From Chrysophaeum taylorii (Eukaryota > Sar > Pelagophyceae > Pelagomonadales > Pelagomonadaceae): a stretch of DNA of 64,000 nt. Below the pieces are notes generated by a model, which saw only the letters and a program-made list of their open reading frames with translations, did no database searches and was not told the DNA's origin. The first letter of the stretch is position 1; each line of letters starts with the position of its first letter. This document shows positions 46,138 to 55,031 of this stretch, in pieces. The translations under genes were made by a program, and so were the position numbers. The DNA lies in contig JAQMWT010000139.1 of assembly GCA_029834535.1 (NCBI GenBank), positions 1 through 64,000 of the forward strand, read 5' to 3'.

Positions 46138-46220
46138 TACAAGTTTAGTCAACCAAGAGACGGATTGACCAAACTTAAGTGACCAAACTTGTTGAAGGTT
46201 TACGGTGACCAAACTTATAT
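46138..46220. repeat. AAGTTTGGTCA motif array, right, mostly inverted
   Basis: Four or five copies, mostly in the tgaccaaactt orientation (about 46,168, 46,182 and 46,207), plus one forward copy aagtttagtcaa (46,141). It mirrors the left array across the island. Confidence 0.7.
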
Positions 46221-46476
46221 GGTGGTTGGAAACTTGACTTTTCCCTTGGAATTATTGGTGTGCTATTTCAGATGGGCAGAAAGAAATTCGCACGGGGCGC
46301 TCCCGAGAGGTGCACACCATAGTCAAAGGCGCACCATAGTCATCAAAGATAAGCCCCTATATAATGCTGTCTCTTACATCGCTGCGACAAAATTTGATCC
46401 CAGGAGTATCGCCCTATCGAGAACTTTTTCGCCTGTAACTACTACTACACCTGGAATATATGCCAGAGCATGGACA

Positions 46477-47955
46477 TCACCCGGTTGATGGTCCATGCGT
46501 CGTCTCCAACGCTGTGAGGTACCTCTTGACGAGGGTGTCGGTGAAACCTGGATAGTGGAGAGCCTCAATTCGGCGCGCATGTTCAGGTATGATGCCCGCG
46601 GATTGGGGCGTCGTAACTCGAAGGTGGATCGCATTTCGGAGTTGGTGATAGTCTATAGAGTTTTTCGCAAACTCAAGTCCAGATGGCCCCGTCAAGCTCA
46701 AAAGCTTGGCCGCCAAACGTGCAACCCAGTCTGGCAGTGCCCATATTTTCGGCTTGGCTCCCAAAAAGAGCGTCTCGAGGTCTTGCTCGGTTACTTGTTT
46801 CGCGAAACCGATTCGAGACGCGCCATCGTTCGCGCGAGACAGCTCGTTTACTTCGAGATCGTCGGCTATCAATTCTAGGAGACGGCGCCCTCTGTCGTTG
46901 CGGACGACGTAGTACTGTGAGTGTTGCGTCATTTGGACGCCTTCGTCTGGCGCGGCCATGTAGCCCACAACGAGGTCAGCGAGGCTGTTGACGTAATCGA
47001 AGCACGAGCTATTGATACGTAAAAACGAATCAGGACCGCAACTCACTAACACGAGACGGCGATGACGTCCTTGAGCTGCTCAGATGGCAGGCTAAATACC
47101 GGGACGCGTTCATACCGTTTGCCGTCGACGTGTTTGACGTGGACTGTGTAGTCCTGCATGAACTCAAAGCCGATGGCCGTCTCGGGCGACTGCGAGACTG
47201 CGCGCAAGAACTTTTTAAGTGCATCAGGAGACCGGACGTTATCGGCCTACGAGCGCAGTGGTGAGATGGCAGCACGCGCGTCACACCACGGCACGCACGC
47301 AGTTCGTCCCTAGGACGTAGAGCTCTTCGAGATTGAGGTCGAGGGCACGAGCCGCTTGGACCTGGCAGCCAACACCAAGAAAGAGTAATCGTCGAATCGA
47401 GTTGTCGCGCGCGACTTGGTCGAGGAGCTCGAGGCTCGGCGCGAGCACGGGTTTGACGCCAGGGCAGCGTCCGAGCACCTCGGCCGGCGTCCGGCACAGC
47501 ACGGGTGCCGGTTCCATGCGTTCGTACGGTCCAGTTCCCGCGCGTCCGACGCCAATAACGGCGTCGACGACGCCGCGCTCGAGAGCCGCGGCGGCAATGC
47601 TCGTGACGATGCCCGTCCACCCGGCATCCCGGGGCCGCCGCTCGGCGCGAACCTTGGCGAGTTGCAACGCCTGCGTTACACCAAAGTAGAGCTCCGTCTC
47701 GTCGTCCAGGTTTCGTTGCCGACCGTGCGTTGCCGCCTCGAGCTGCGACGTGCGCCCCCAGCCTTCCCCTAGAAATGCGCAGGCCTCCTTCACTTTGCCG
47801 ATGTACGACGAGTCGCACAGTCCGCATCGACTACAGAGCGACTTGGCAGGGTACCGTTCGAGTGGCGTGCCCTTGGGGATCGGTTGCGGGGCTCGCATCC
47901 CCGCGACGCATGACGCGAACGCTGCAACAAACGCTGCGGAGCCGAACATAGCCAA
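46477..47955 (-). CDS. Ferredoxin-dependent divinyl chlorophyllide reductase / HCAR family
   Basis: Three exons: 47955-47299, 47246-47047, 47008-46477; introns 52 and 38 nt. The 462-residue product starts with a leader (MFGSAAFVAAFASCVAGMRA) and belongs to the FrhB-type iron-sulfur flavoproteins. Motifs: LCSRCGLCDSSYIGKVKEAC (Cys 41, 44 and 47), WTGIVTSIAAAALERG, RLLFLGVGCQVQAARALDL, YVLGTNC, then across the splices FEFMQDYTVHVKHVDGKRYE, VSCYSCFDYVNSLADLVVGY, and QYYVVRNDRGRRLLELI. These align with plant 7-hydroxymethyl-chlorophyll a reductase and cyanobacterial 8-vinyl reductase (BciB), which are homologous. In an alga without chlorophyll b the 8-vinyl reductase role in chlorophyll synthesis is more likely; that choice is inference. 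Confidence 0.9.
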
Positions 47956-47964
47956 GTTGAACTA

Positions 47965-48210
47965 TCAATATGGGGGGTGGGGGTTGTTCGTCCGTACCCC
48001 GGGGGTGCGCTTGAGAATGACGTCGTCGACGGCGTCGCCCGTGTGGGCATCGCCGTAAAAACCGTAGGCGAAGAAGACCTTCAATGATCGGCTCAGGGCG
48101 GCGTGCTGCATGTAGCGACAAATTTTCTGTTGAGGGATCGCGACGGTCGGTCGCGCAATCAGTCGGTCGTCGACGTCAGAAATTCTCGCAGTCGAGGTTG
48201 ACGCCAGCAT
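47965..48210 (-). CDS. Small hypothetical open frame
   Basis: An 81-residue frame starting at Met 48210 (MLASTSTARISDVDD) with protein-like middle part ICRYMQHAALSRSLKVFFAY and GFYGDAHTGDAVDDVILK, ending at a TGA 10 bp from the start of the reductase gene. No domain is recognised. It could equally be the 3' exon of an unplaced gene or chance coding in a GC-rich spacer. Confidence 0.3.
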   Translation of the reverse strand: MLASTSTARISDVDDRLIARPTVAIPQQKICRYMQHAALSRSLKVFFAYGFYGDAHTGDAVDDVILKRTPGVRTNNPHPPY

Positions 48211-48211
48211 C

Positions 48212-48232
48212 GCATCGCATCGCATCGCATCG
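48212..48232. repeat. (GCATC)n microsatellite
   Basis: Four to five tandem gcatc units. Confidence 0.9.
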
Positions 48233-48345
48233 CCAAAAAGCAGGGAGCCTGAGAGGGCGGGCGCTTCGCTTCCACCAGGCTCGAGACGAAAATTTAAGCG
48301 TGGGCTCCGGAGACACCGTCAGGTCGGAGGCGTGGCCGAAAAAGT

Positions 48346-49737
48346 TCAGCGTAGTACCCCAGAATGGTAGTTATTGGCGCAGGTCTGGCGTGCCACCGCG
48401 CCGAGCATGATGTCGATCGCGTCGCCGACGTCGTCGTCGAAGCTGTAGGTGAAGGCCTTCTTGCAGCGAGCAACGGCTTGTTGCATCGCGCGCACTCGAT
48501 CGGCCGAATAGGACTCGAGGTGATCGCGAAGGTCGACGGCGCCGGAAACAAAGGAAGCGTAGTCGATGGTCACTCGAGCGTCTTCGGTCCAGAAGAGGCT
48601 GTACTGCGCCGCCGTCGCGTTCTCGAAGACGACGGGAACACACCCGAATGCGAGCGAGTCAGAGATTGACTTTCGCGACGGCGAGTCTCCCGGGGGCTCG
48701 AGGCAGAAGACGGACTGGCCCTTGATCGCGAGGTCGCGCGTCGCGTGGGAAGTCGTGCATACGAGCGGATCGTCGTACTCGCGACACATGGTGCGAATGC
48801 CCGCGCGCACGAGGCCGCCCTTGTCGAAGTGCCCGACGAACAGCATGAGAATCGGTCGACGAGGGGAGGAGGTCGTCGTCGTCGGATCTGGCTCGCCGGG
48901 AGACCAGTGGACGCTGCTCGGATACGGCACGCTGTGGATGTTCGGGAAGCGTCCGGGGGGGTTGCCGCAATTCGCGGAGGCGTTGCCGCCGAGGTAGGAG
49001 CAGCGCTCGACGAGACCCTCGGGGGATCGGACGTAGCTCGCGAGGTGCGGTTCTTGCCGCGCGTTCGGAAACAACAAGGGGTGCCAGGGAAGTGGCTCGT
49101 CGTAGGCGAACTTTGCGACCTTGTTGAAGACGGGATCAACCGGGTCGTAGAACCAGCGCCCGCTGGAGCACGACCGAAAGGACTTGGCGACGAGCACCAA
49201 GTGCCGGCACGCGGTCTCCGGCGCGAGGTACGGCAACGCCTCGAGGAGTGTCGACTCGCTGACGTTGCACGCCGCGAGCATGCGCTGGAACCCCTTTGCC
49301 TTTGGCCACAAAGGCGCGACGAATACGTCGGCACCTTTTGGGTCGCGCGTCCGACACGCCGACCGGCTCACCCGATAGTACAGGATCTGCGATGCGCTCC
49401 ACTGACGCGTCAAGCGCAGGTGCCCGCCTAAGCCCTCCGCCTCCCCAAACGCAGCGTCGAATGTCAAGTCTTCCTCCTGGACGTCCCAGAGCGACGACGA
49501 CCACGAAGACAGATTGTAAACGAAGACCCGCCGACCCTCGCACGAGTGATGATGTTGATGATGATGATGATGATGATGATGACCTGCTTCCTCGTTTTCC
49601 GACTCGTGAGTAATGTTGCTTTCCAAGGAGACCACACGCGCCGAGAGTGCGCGCGGCGATCGATCATTGCGTGTCTTGCCGTCGGCAACGAGGAGGCCTA
49701 TGAGCAAGAAGACCACCATTGAATAATAATAATACAT
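48346..49737 (-). CDS. Exostosin-like glycosyltransferase (GT47)
   Basis: Start at Met 49737, which gives a type II anchor directly (MYYYYSMVVFLLIGLLVADG); the frame stays open to Met 49947. The 463-residue product has a stem with a His run (HHHHHHHHQHHH). The exostosin domain follows: RRVFVYNLSSWSSSLWDVQE, ADVFVAPLWPKAKGFQRML, ILMLFVGHFDKGGLVRAGIR, and SVFCLEPPGDSPSRKSISDS LAFGCVPVVF, the GT47 signature (F-C-L-x-P-x-G-D-S/T...R-x-x-D-x-x-x-x-G-C-x-P-V). Members add glucuronic acid, galactose or arabinose to glycans in the Golgi. It is divergent from the propeller gene. The acceptor cannot be told. Confidence 0.87.
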   Translation of the reverse strand: MYYYYSMVVFLLIGLLVADGKTRNDRSPRALSARVVSLESNITHESENEEAGHHHHHHHHQHHHSCEGRRVFVYNLSSWSSSLWDVQEEDLTFDAAFGEAEGLGGHLRLTRQWSASQILYYRVSRSACRTRDPKGADVFVAPLWPKAKGFQRMLAACNVSESTLLEALPYLAPETACRHLVLVAKSFRSCSSGRWFYDPVDPVFNKVAKFAYDEPLPWHPLLFPNARQEPHLASYVRSPEGLVERCSYLGGNASANCGNPPGRFPNIHSVPYPSSVHWSPGEPDPTTTTSSPRRPILMLFVGHFDKGGLVRAGIRTMCREYDDPLVCTTSHATRDLAIKGQSVFCLEPPGDSPSRKSISDSLAFGCVPVVFENATAAQYSLFWTEDARVTIDYASFVSGAVDLRDHLESYSADRVRAMQQAVARCKKAFTYSFDDDVGDAIDIMLGAVARQTCANNYHSGVLR

Positions 49738-49970
49738 GATTGAATAACCACGCGCGCAGGAGGAGGCTCCTCCTCGTATCCAAGGCGACTCGCGACACCT
49801 ATTATTAATACTATTATTGTTATTGCGCCGGCCGTCGGATGATGATGTTGCGGGGACGGACGGCGGCGCTGTCAAATTCACGCAGCACGAGTGGCAAAAT
49901 AAAATCTTCTCCCAATAATTCTTTCTCTGGCAGAAACCTCCCCTCAATTAATTAATTAATCTCGTGTTCG

Positions 49971-51638
49971 TTGACCGGCGCGGGTCATTTATTGATGGGC
50001 GGATGGGTGAGCAGGCATGAGATTCGCGAGCTTCGTGAGGCGTCGCGCGAGAACGTGAAGCGCATCGAGGAGATCAAGCAGTTGATTGCGCGATGGGAGA
50101 CCGTGGTTGTGCGGCTGCGAGGAGAAGAAGAAGAAGAAGAAGAGACGCGACCACGACGAGAAGCGCGAACGCACCGTGGTGTCGCTGTCCTCGAGACGGT
50201 TGTTGTGGCGTTATCGAAGTTTCTCGAGGCTCCCGGATGCGCGAGCATCGTCGCGACGTGTCCGCGCTTGCGAGCCTCGTACGCGGCGAGGCTCGCGGCC
50301 GCGGCGCCTCCGCCGGGCGACATTCCTCCTGGCGCGTGGATCGAGGGACCGCCGTGGAAGGCGGCGTGGGAACTGGCCCTCGCGCTCAAGAAGAAGAAGA
50401 AGAAGACGTCGAGGCGGTGGTCCGTCAAGCTCGAACGGCCGAGCAAAGAGAAACTCGCCGCCTCCCTGTTCCGCGAGGACTGGTACGACGAAGATTCCGA
50501 GAGGCAACGCGTCCTGAGACTCGAGCACGCGTCGTTCGTGCTCGAGGAAGTGTTTCAGAGCGATAGGAATTGGGTGGGTATGCTCGCGAGCTGCGTCGTC
50601 GTGGACGAGCGCGGAAGAGAGCTCTTCGCCGTCAACATGGAGGCCGACAGCTACGCGATGGACGGGTGCCACTGCGCGTACGCGTGGGACGTCGAAACGG
50701 GGGAGTTCGTCGACTGCAGACCCGAGGAAAACGTGGGATCTCCGAGAGGTCGGCGCGTCTGGCTCGCGAGCTGCGGGCAGCACCTGCTGCAGTATAGTTG
50801 CTTCTTCATCAGTCCAGACAGCCCGTTCAACTCGTCGGTGCACCTTCCGACGGGGAGCATCCAGCTCCCGGGCGCGCACTTCGACCCGGTGCCTTTGCTC
50901 GCTCACTGGGCGTTCGACGGCCGTCGCGTCGTCGTCTCGTCCAACAGCCCCCCGCGTCTCCACATCGTTAACGCCGTCGTCCCGAGTCTCGAACGGACGC
51001 TCGACTGCCGACCCGATCTCGCGTCGGGCGTCGTAACGGACGGACTTAGTCGCGGCGTCGTGGCCGTGAGGTGCTGCTCGAACCCGCGGGACGGCTCGCT
51101 CGCGATCCTCGCCGTCGTCGAGAGCGCGAGGCGCGGCAGGGAGACCTACTCGTCGCTCCAGCTCTGGGACGCTGCGAGTGGCACCCTGCTCCACGAGTCC
51201 GACGCCGTGATCAAAGCCAGCGTCGACAAATCGCGCCCCTTTTTGATGGAGTCCTCGGGCTACGTGCACGCCGACCGCATGTCGATTCTCCGAGACGCCG
51301 TCTTCGTCCTCGACAACACGCCGGACGCGTGCATTCTCGAATTCGCGCTCCGCTTTCGCCCGCCAAATCTCGTCTTTCGCCGCGCTTTCGCCAACGACCC
51401 GCTTCGCCAGCACGTGCGTCCGCCGTCCACGCTCTACGCTCTCGGCGACGTCGTCGTCACGGCCGACACCAAGACTCTCGTCGTCTGGGACGCCGTTACG
51501 GCGCTTCCCCGACGCGTCGTACGCACGCGACACTGCCAGGAGCACTACGGCGCCTGCCGTCTCACGACTCGCGGCTTTGTGATGCTCGAGTCGGCCTACG
51601 GGATCCCTGGCGCGTCTCTCGCCGTCGTCGGCCGCTGA
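49971..51638 (+). CDS. Beta-propeller-like protein, unassigned
   Basis: A 555-residue single-exon protein; Met at 49995 (MGGWVSRHEIRELREASREN) is an alternative start. The N-terminal helix has basic and acidic runs (RGEEEEEEETRPRREART, ALKKKKKKTSRRW). The segment LETVVVALSKFLEAPGCASI ... CPRLRASYAARL recalls a degenerate F-box-like helix set. The rest is made of short beta-blades with W-D ends (CAYAWDVETGEFVDC, SSLQLWDAASGTLLHES, TKTLVVWDAVTALPRR), as in WD40-type propellers, but the repeats are weak. Function unknown; F-box adaptor is a guess. Confidence 0.6.
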   Translation: MTGAGHLLMGGWVSRHEIRELREASRENVKRIEEIKQLIARWETVVVRLRGEEEEEEETRPRREARTHRGVAVLETVVVALSKFLEAPGCASIVATCPRLRASYAARLAAAAPPPGDIPPGAWIEGPPWKAAWELALALKKKKKKTSRRWSVKLERPSKEKLAASLFREDWYDEDSERQRVLRLEHASFVLEEVFQSDRNWVGMLASCVVVDERGRELFAVNMEADSYAMDGCHCAYAWDVETGEFVDCRPEENVGSPRGRRVWLASCGQHLLQYSCFFISPDSPFNSSVHLPTGSIQLPGAHFDPVPLLAHWAFDGRRVVVSSNSPPRLHIVNAVVPSLERTLDCRPDLASGVVTDGLSRGVVAVRCCSNPRDGSLAILAVVESARRGRETYSSLQLWDAASGTLLHESDAVIKASVDKSRPFLMESSGYVHADRMSILRDAVFVLDNTPDACILEFALRFRPPNLVFRRAFANDPLRQHVRPPSTLYALGDVVVTADTKTLVVWDAVTALPRRVVRTRHCQEHYGACRLTTRGFVMLESAYGIPGASLAVVGR

Positions 51639-51879
51639 CCGCGGCGTTTTGCGTACGTATCTGGTTTTGTATGTGTATGTTTGGCGTGCAGAATGATGAT
51701 GATGATAACACAGGATGCTGGACTCGCTCTCACCGCGCGGTATAATACCGTGCGACGTCGTGCACAGAGTTTGCTGCTATTTTTGCGATCTACTAGAGCA
51801 CAAGCCTGACCTTAAATTACAAATCAGGATCACCCCATTCCATTGCTTCTACACACAATTCACCGCCGCCGCTCTCAGC

Positions 51880-53070
51880 TCAGCCAGCCGGTGGTGGTGT
51901 CGGGGCCAAGAACGTCTTCGCTGCCTTTTCCTGCGCGCCGCGCGTGATCCGACGCACCGATAAATATAAAGGACGACGACGACGACGACGACGACGTACC
52001 AAGTCGGTGTTACCACCACAGAGAATGACACCAACGCGGGGATACTTGTCCGGAGGGAAGTGTCGTTTGAAGGCGTCGGAGAGGAGGACGGCCACGCCGA
52101 CGCCCGCCGAGGGCTCGATGCAGAGCTTCATGCGGGTCCAGACTAGATGCGTCGCCTGGGCGATGTCGGCTTCATCGACAGTAATGATTTCGTCGACGAG
52201 ATCGCGTACGACGGGCCAGGTGTTCGAGTCGAGGAGCGTCTTGAGACCGTCGGCGATGGTCGAGGGGGCCGGGTCGTCGTGGCAATCGATGAGTCTGCCC
52301 GCGGCTTTGCTGCGGGCGGCGTCGTCGACGCGCTTGGGCTCAGCGCCGACGACGGCGATTCGTGGATTGAAGGACTTGGCATAGACGGCCATGCCAGAAA
52401 CGAGGCCGCCGCCGCCGACGGGAACGACGAGCGCATCGAGGTCGGGGAGGTCGGCGAGGAGCTCGCAGGCGACCGTGCCCTGGCCGGCGATGACGTCGAG
52501 GTCGTTGGACGGGTGCACGAAGTGTCCGCCCACGCGTTCGCAGAGGGCCGCGGCGGCGGCGGCGCGCGCCTCGTTCGTCGGCTCGCAGAGCTCGATAAGG
52601 CCACCGTAGCCCGCCACGGCCGCCTTCTTGACGGCCGGCGCGGTACGCGGCATGACGATGTGCGCCTTGGCGCCGACGCTGCGCGCAGCAAGGGCCAAGG
52701 CCTGCGCGTGGTTTCCGCTCGAGTGCGTCACCAGCGTTTCGGCGCCCGCCACGAGCGCCGCATTCGTCGCACCACGAATCTTGAACGACCCCGTCCGCTG
52801 GAGCACCTCGCACTTGAAGAAGGCGTGCCGCCCACACATCTCGTCGAGGGCCCGGCACGTGTGGATGGGCGTGCGGTGCACGAACGGCGCGATCCGTTGC
52901 GCGGCGTTCGCGACCTTCATCGCGCTCACACCGTAGTCCTTGGGCAACGGGGTCGGCGGTCGACGTTGCCGGCAGATGCGCGGCGTTTTGCGCACCACCA
53001 ACCGGACGGCGGCGGCGACCATGCCCAGCGTCACGGCGCTCGCGAGGGCGTAAAGCCCGCGGTCCATCAT
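51880..53070 (-). CDS. Serine racemase / threonine dehydratase family (PLP fold type II)
   Basis: Two exons: 53070-52000 and 51930-51880; the 69-nt intron is in frame and stop-free, with a (GTC)n run. The 373-residue product has the PLP lysine in QRTGSFKIRGA (K97), the substrate loop VTHSSGNHAQALALAAR, the phosphate-binding PVGGGGLVSGMAVY, and the C-terminal GVILCGGNTDL that ends the family fold. Serine racemases and biodegradative threonine dehydratases share this architecture; no ACT domain is present, so it is not the Ile-feedback biosynthetic enzyme. An N-terminal hydrophobic stretch (YALASAVTLGMVAAAVRLVV) suggests a membrane anchor or organelle signal, unusual for the family. Retaining the intron would insert an Arg run. 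Confidence 0.88.
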   Translation of the reverse strand: MMDRGLYALASAVTLGMVAAAVRLVVRKTPRICRQRRPPTPLPKDYGVSAMKVANAAQRIAPFVHRTPIHTCRALDEMCGRHAFFKCEVLQRTGSFKIRGATNAALVAGAETLVTHSSGNHAQALALAARSVGAKAHIVMPRTAPAVKKAAVAGYGGLIELCEPTNEARAAAAAALCERVGGHFVHPSNDLDVIAGQGTVACELLADLPDLDALVVPVGGGGLVSGMAVYAKSFNPRIAVVGAEPKRVDDAARSKAAGRLIDCHDDPAPSTIADGLKTLLDSNTWPVVRDLVDEIITVDEADIAQATHLVWTRMKLCIEPSAGVGVAVLLSDAFKRHFPPDKYPRVGVILCGGNTDLVRRRRRRRRPLYLSVRRITRGAQEKAAKTFLAPTPPPAG

Positions 53071-53169
53071 CCTTCCGTTTAGGAATTCTCAACGGATAGA
53101 TAAGTAAAGAAAGCTCGTTGTACTCGCAACAACAACAACAATTTCGTTCGTTGGTTTCACGCCCCTAGG

Positions 53170-54894
53170 ATGGATGATGATGATGGGAAGGACGACGATG
53201 TGGTGGAGAAACCGAACGATGACGAGGAGGAGGAGGAGGAGGAGGAGGAGTTCAATTACGAGGGCGTTGACGAGACGGAAGACATGGGTGTGGAGGACGA
53301 GGACGACTTGGCGGCGGCGTTGGTGTCGTCGTCGTCGTCAGTGATGCAGCCCGCGCAGTCGCCTCCGCAGGTTTTGACGCAAGTCCGGCCAGAGGTAGTC
53401 GACGACTTCATCCGAAACTTTTTGATCAAGGTCGGGATGACGAGGACGCTCGCGAGCTTCAACAGCGAGTGGTACGAGCTCCGGGCCAAGGGAAAGTTGG
53501 CCGAGGAGCACACGACGACGGTGCCCGATATTTACCTGCGGAACCAGGAGCTCGACGAGAAGGTATCGAGTCTGCAGCAGCAGGTGGACAAGATGCGCGA
53601 GATCACCGCCAAGGCGCGGGGGACGTGGGACAAGTTTCGCAAGGAGCGCGACTTCCATCGCATGCACCACCGACGCGTCGTCCAGGAAAAAAACAAATTA
53701 ACAACCGACCTCCAGCGACTTCGAAAGCACTACTTGTCGTACGAGCCGACGCTCAAGGACCTGCAACGCAAGTACGAGGTCGCGATGAAAGAGAAGATGC
53801 TAACGCGCCTCGAGCGCGATCGCATCAAGGCGCGCGTCCACACGCTCGAAGCCCAGCTCAAACAGCTGCACGACGAGAGAGCCGAAAAACAGCACCCCGG
53901 AGCAGCCAGCAAACCTCGCGCCCCAAAGAAGGGCGCCGACTCGCGACTTCCGAGCGGACCCGTCGCGAACCCGTTCGCGAGCCTCGCGTTCGACCCGCCG
54001 CCCGTCGACAGGTTCCAGCTGCGGCGCACGTTTCGAGCCCACCTCAACTCGGTATCGGCCGCCGCCTTTCATCCGACCAAGCCGATCCTCGCGACCGTCT
54101 CCGATGACATGACGTGGAAACTGTGGTCCGTCCCGAACTGCGACCTCGTCATGAGCGGCGAGGGACACAAAGACTGGGTCGCCGGCGTCGACTTCCACCC
54201 CGCGGGCACCCACCTCGCCACGTCTTCGGGCGACAAGACCGTCAAGGTCTGGGATTTTGCCGGCGCGAGCTGCGCGACGACGTTCGCCGATCACGCCCAG
54301 GCGGTCTGGGATTGCGCCTTTCATCACACGGGCGACTTCCTCGCTTCGTGTTCAATGGACCACACCACCAGACTCTGGGATCTCAGCTCGCTCCGATGTC
54401 GCCAGACCCTACGAGGTCACGTCGACTCGGTCAACTCCGTCTGCTGGCAACCGTATTCGAACCACGTCTGCACCGCTTCGGGAGACAAGACGGTGTCAAT
54501 ATGGGACGCCCGCACCGGCCTCTGCGTCCAGACCTTTTACGGTCACACCAACGCTTGCAACGCCGTCGCCGTCAACAACAGAGGTGACGTCCTCGCCTCG
54601 TGCGATGCCGACGGTGCCATTAAACTCTGGGACGTCCGCACCGTCACCGAAATCGGTACCATCCAGGTCAGCCAACATCCCTGCAACCGGGTTTGCTTCG
54701 ATCGCTCTGCCACTCGCATCATCGCGGCCTCGGACGACGGCTTCTTGCGCGGCTACGCCACCGACGACCTCTCCGCCGCCGAGACCTGGCTCGGCAGAGG
54801 CCACGAAGACGCCGTGCAGTGCGTTGCCTTCGACCCGGCCGACGCCCTCCTCATTTCTACTTCCACCGACTGTACCTTCCGAATTTGGAGCTAA
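53170..54894 (+). CDS. SPAG16: Axonemal central-apparatus WD protein PF20/SPAG16
   Basis: A 574-residue single-exon protein. Acidic N-terminus (DDEEEEEEEEEFNYEG), LisH-like helix (VVDDFIRNFLIKVGMTRTLA), coiled coil with the very conserved ERDFHRMHHRRVVQEKNKL and KHYLSYEPTLKDLQ, then seven WD40 repeats: ATVSDDMTWKLWSVPNCDL, GDKTVKVWDF, ASCSMDHTTRLWDLSS, GDKTVSIWDARTGLCVQTFY, DADGAIKLWDVRT. The match to SPAG16/PF20, including the HRMHH(K/R)RVVQEKNKL block, is unmistakable. PF20 sits on the bridge between the two central microtubules and is needed for flagellar beating. It is divergent from the racemase-like gene, 99 bp apart. Confidence 0.95.
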   Translation: MDDDDGKDDDVVEKPNDDEEEEEEEEEFNYEGVDETEDMGVEDEDDLAAALVSSSSSVMQPAQSPPQVLTQVRPEVVDDFIRNFLIKVGMTRTLASFNSEWYELRAKGKLAEEHTTTVPDIYLRNQELDEKVSSLQQQVDKMREITAKARGTWDKFRKERDFHRMHHRRVVQEKNKLTTDLQRLRKHYLSYEPTLKDLQRKYEVAMKEKMLTRLERDRIKARVHTLEAQLKQLHDERAEKQHPGAASKPRAPKKGADSRLPSGPVANPFASLAFDPPPVDRFQLRRTFRAHLNSVSAAAFHPTKPILATVSDDMTWKLWSVPNCDLVMSGEGHKDWVAGVDFHPAGTHLATSSGDKTVKVWDFAGASCATTFADHAQAVWDCAFHHTGDFLASCSMDHTTRLWDLSSLRCRQTLRGHVDSVNSVCWQPYSNHVCTASGDKTVSIWDARTGLCVQTFYGHTNACNAVAVNNRGDVLASCDADGAIKLWDVRTVTEIGTIQVSQHPCNRVCFDRSATRIIAASDDGFLRGYATDDLSAAETWLGRGHEDAVQCVAFDPADALLISTSTDCTFRIWS

Positions 54895-55031
54895 TAACGA
54901 CTACTTTTCTTCCATCGGGCAGCGGGTCTCTCGCTCACCTCGTTTCCTTGATGACAAACAAACAACCACCCCCTCGGACTTTTTGTTTTTCAACCAACCC
55001 CCTGCCTCCCAACGGACCTCAAACCAGCATC

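Larger units (their letters stand above)
43078..46476. other. Lower-GC accessory island
   Basis: A 3.4-kb stretch with reduced GC, short motif arrays, one copy of repeat A and a possible small gene, each listed separately. A forward frame at 43,275-43,699 (EPDGGHEADEPIPGEAYD, then TILDDLSN) is open but low-complexity. Another at 45,693-46,079 is unrecognised. Confidence 0.5.

Noticed and set aside
54693-55031. Extended N-terminus of the F-box/FIST protein overlapping PF20
   Set aside because: The extension runs through the end of PF20 in another frame and through a non-coding spacer; the F-box starts right after Met 55032.
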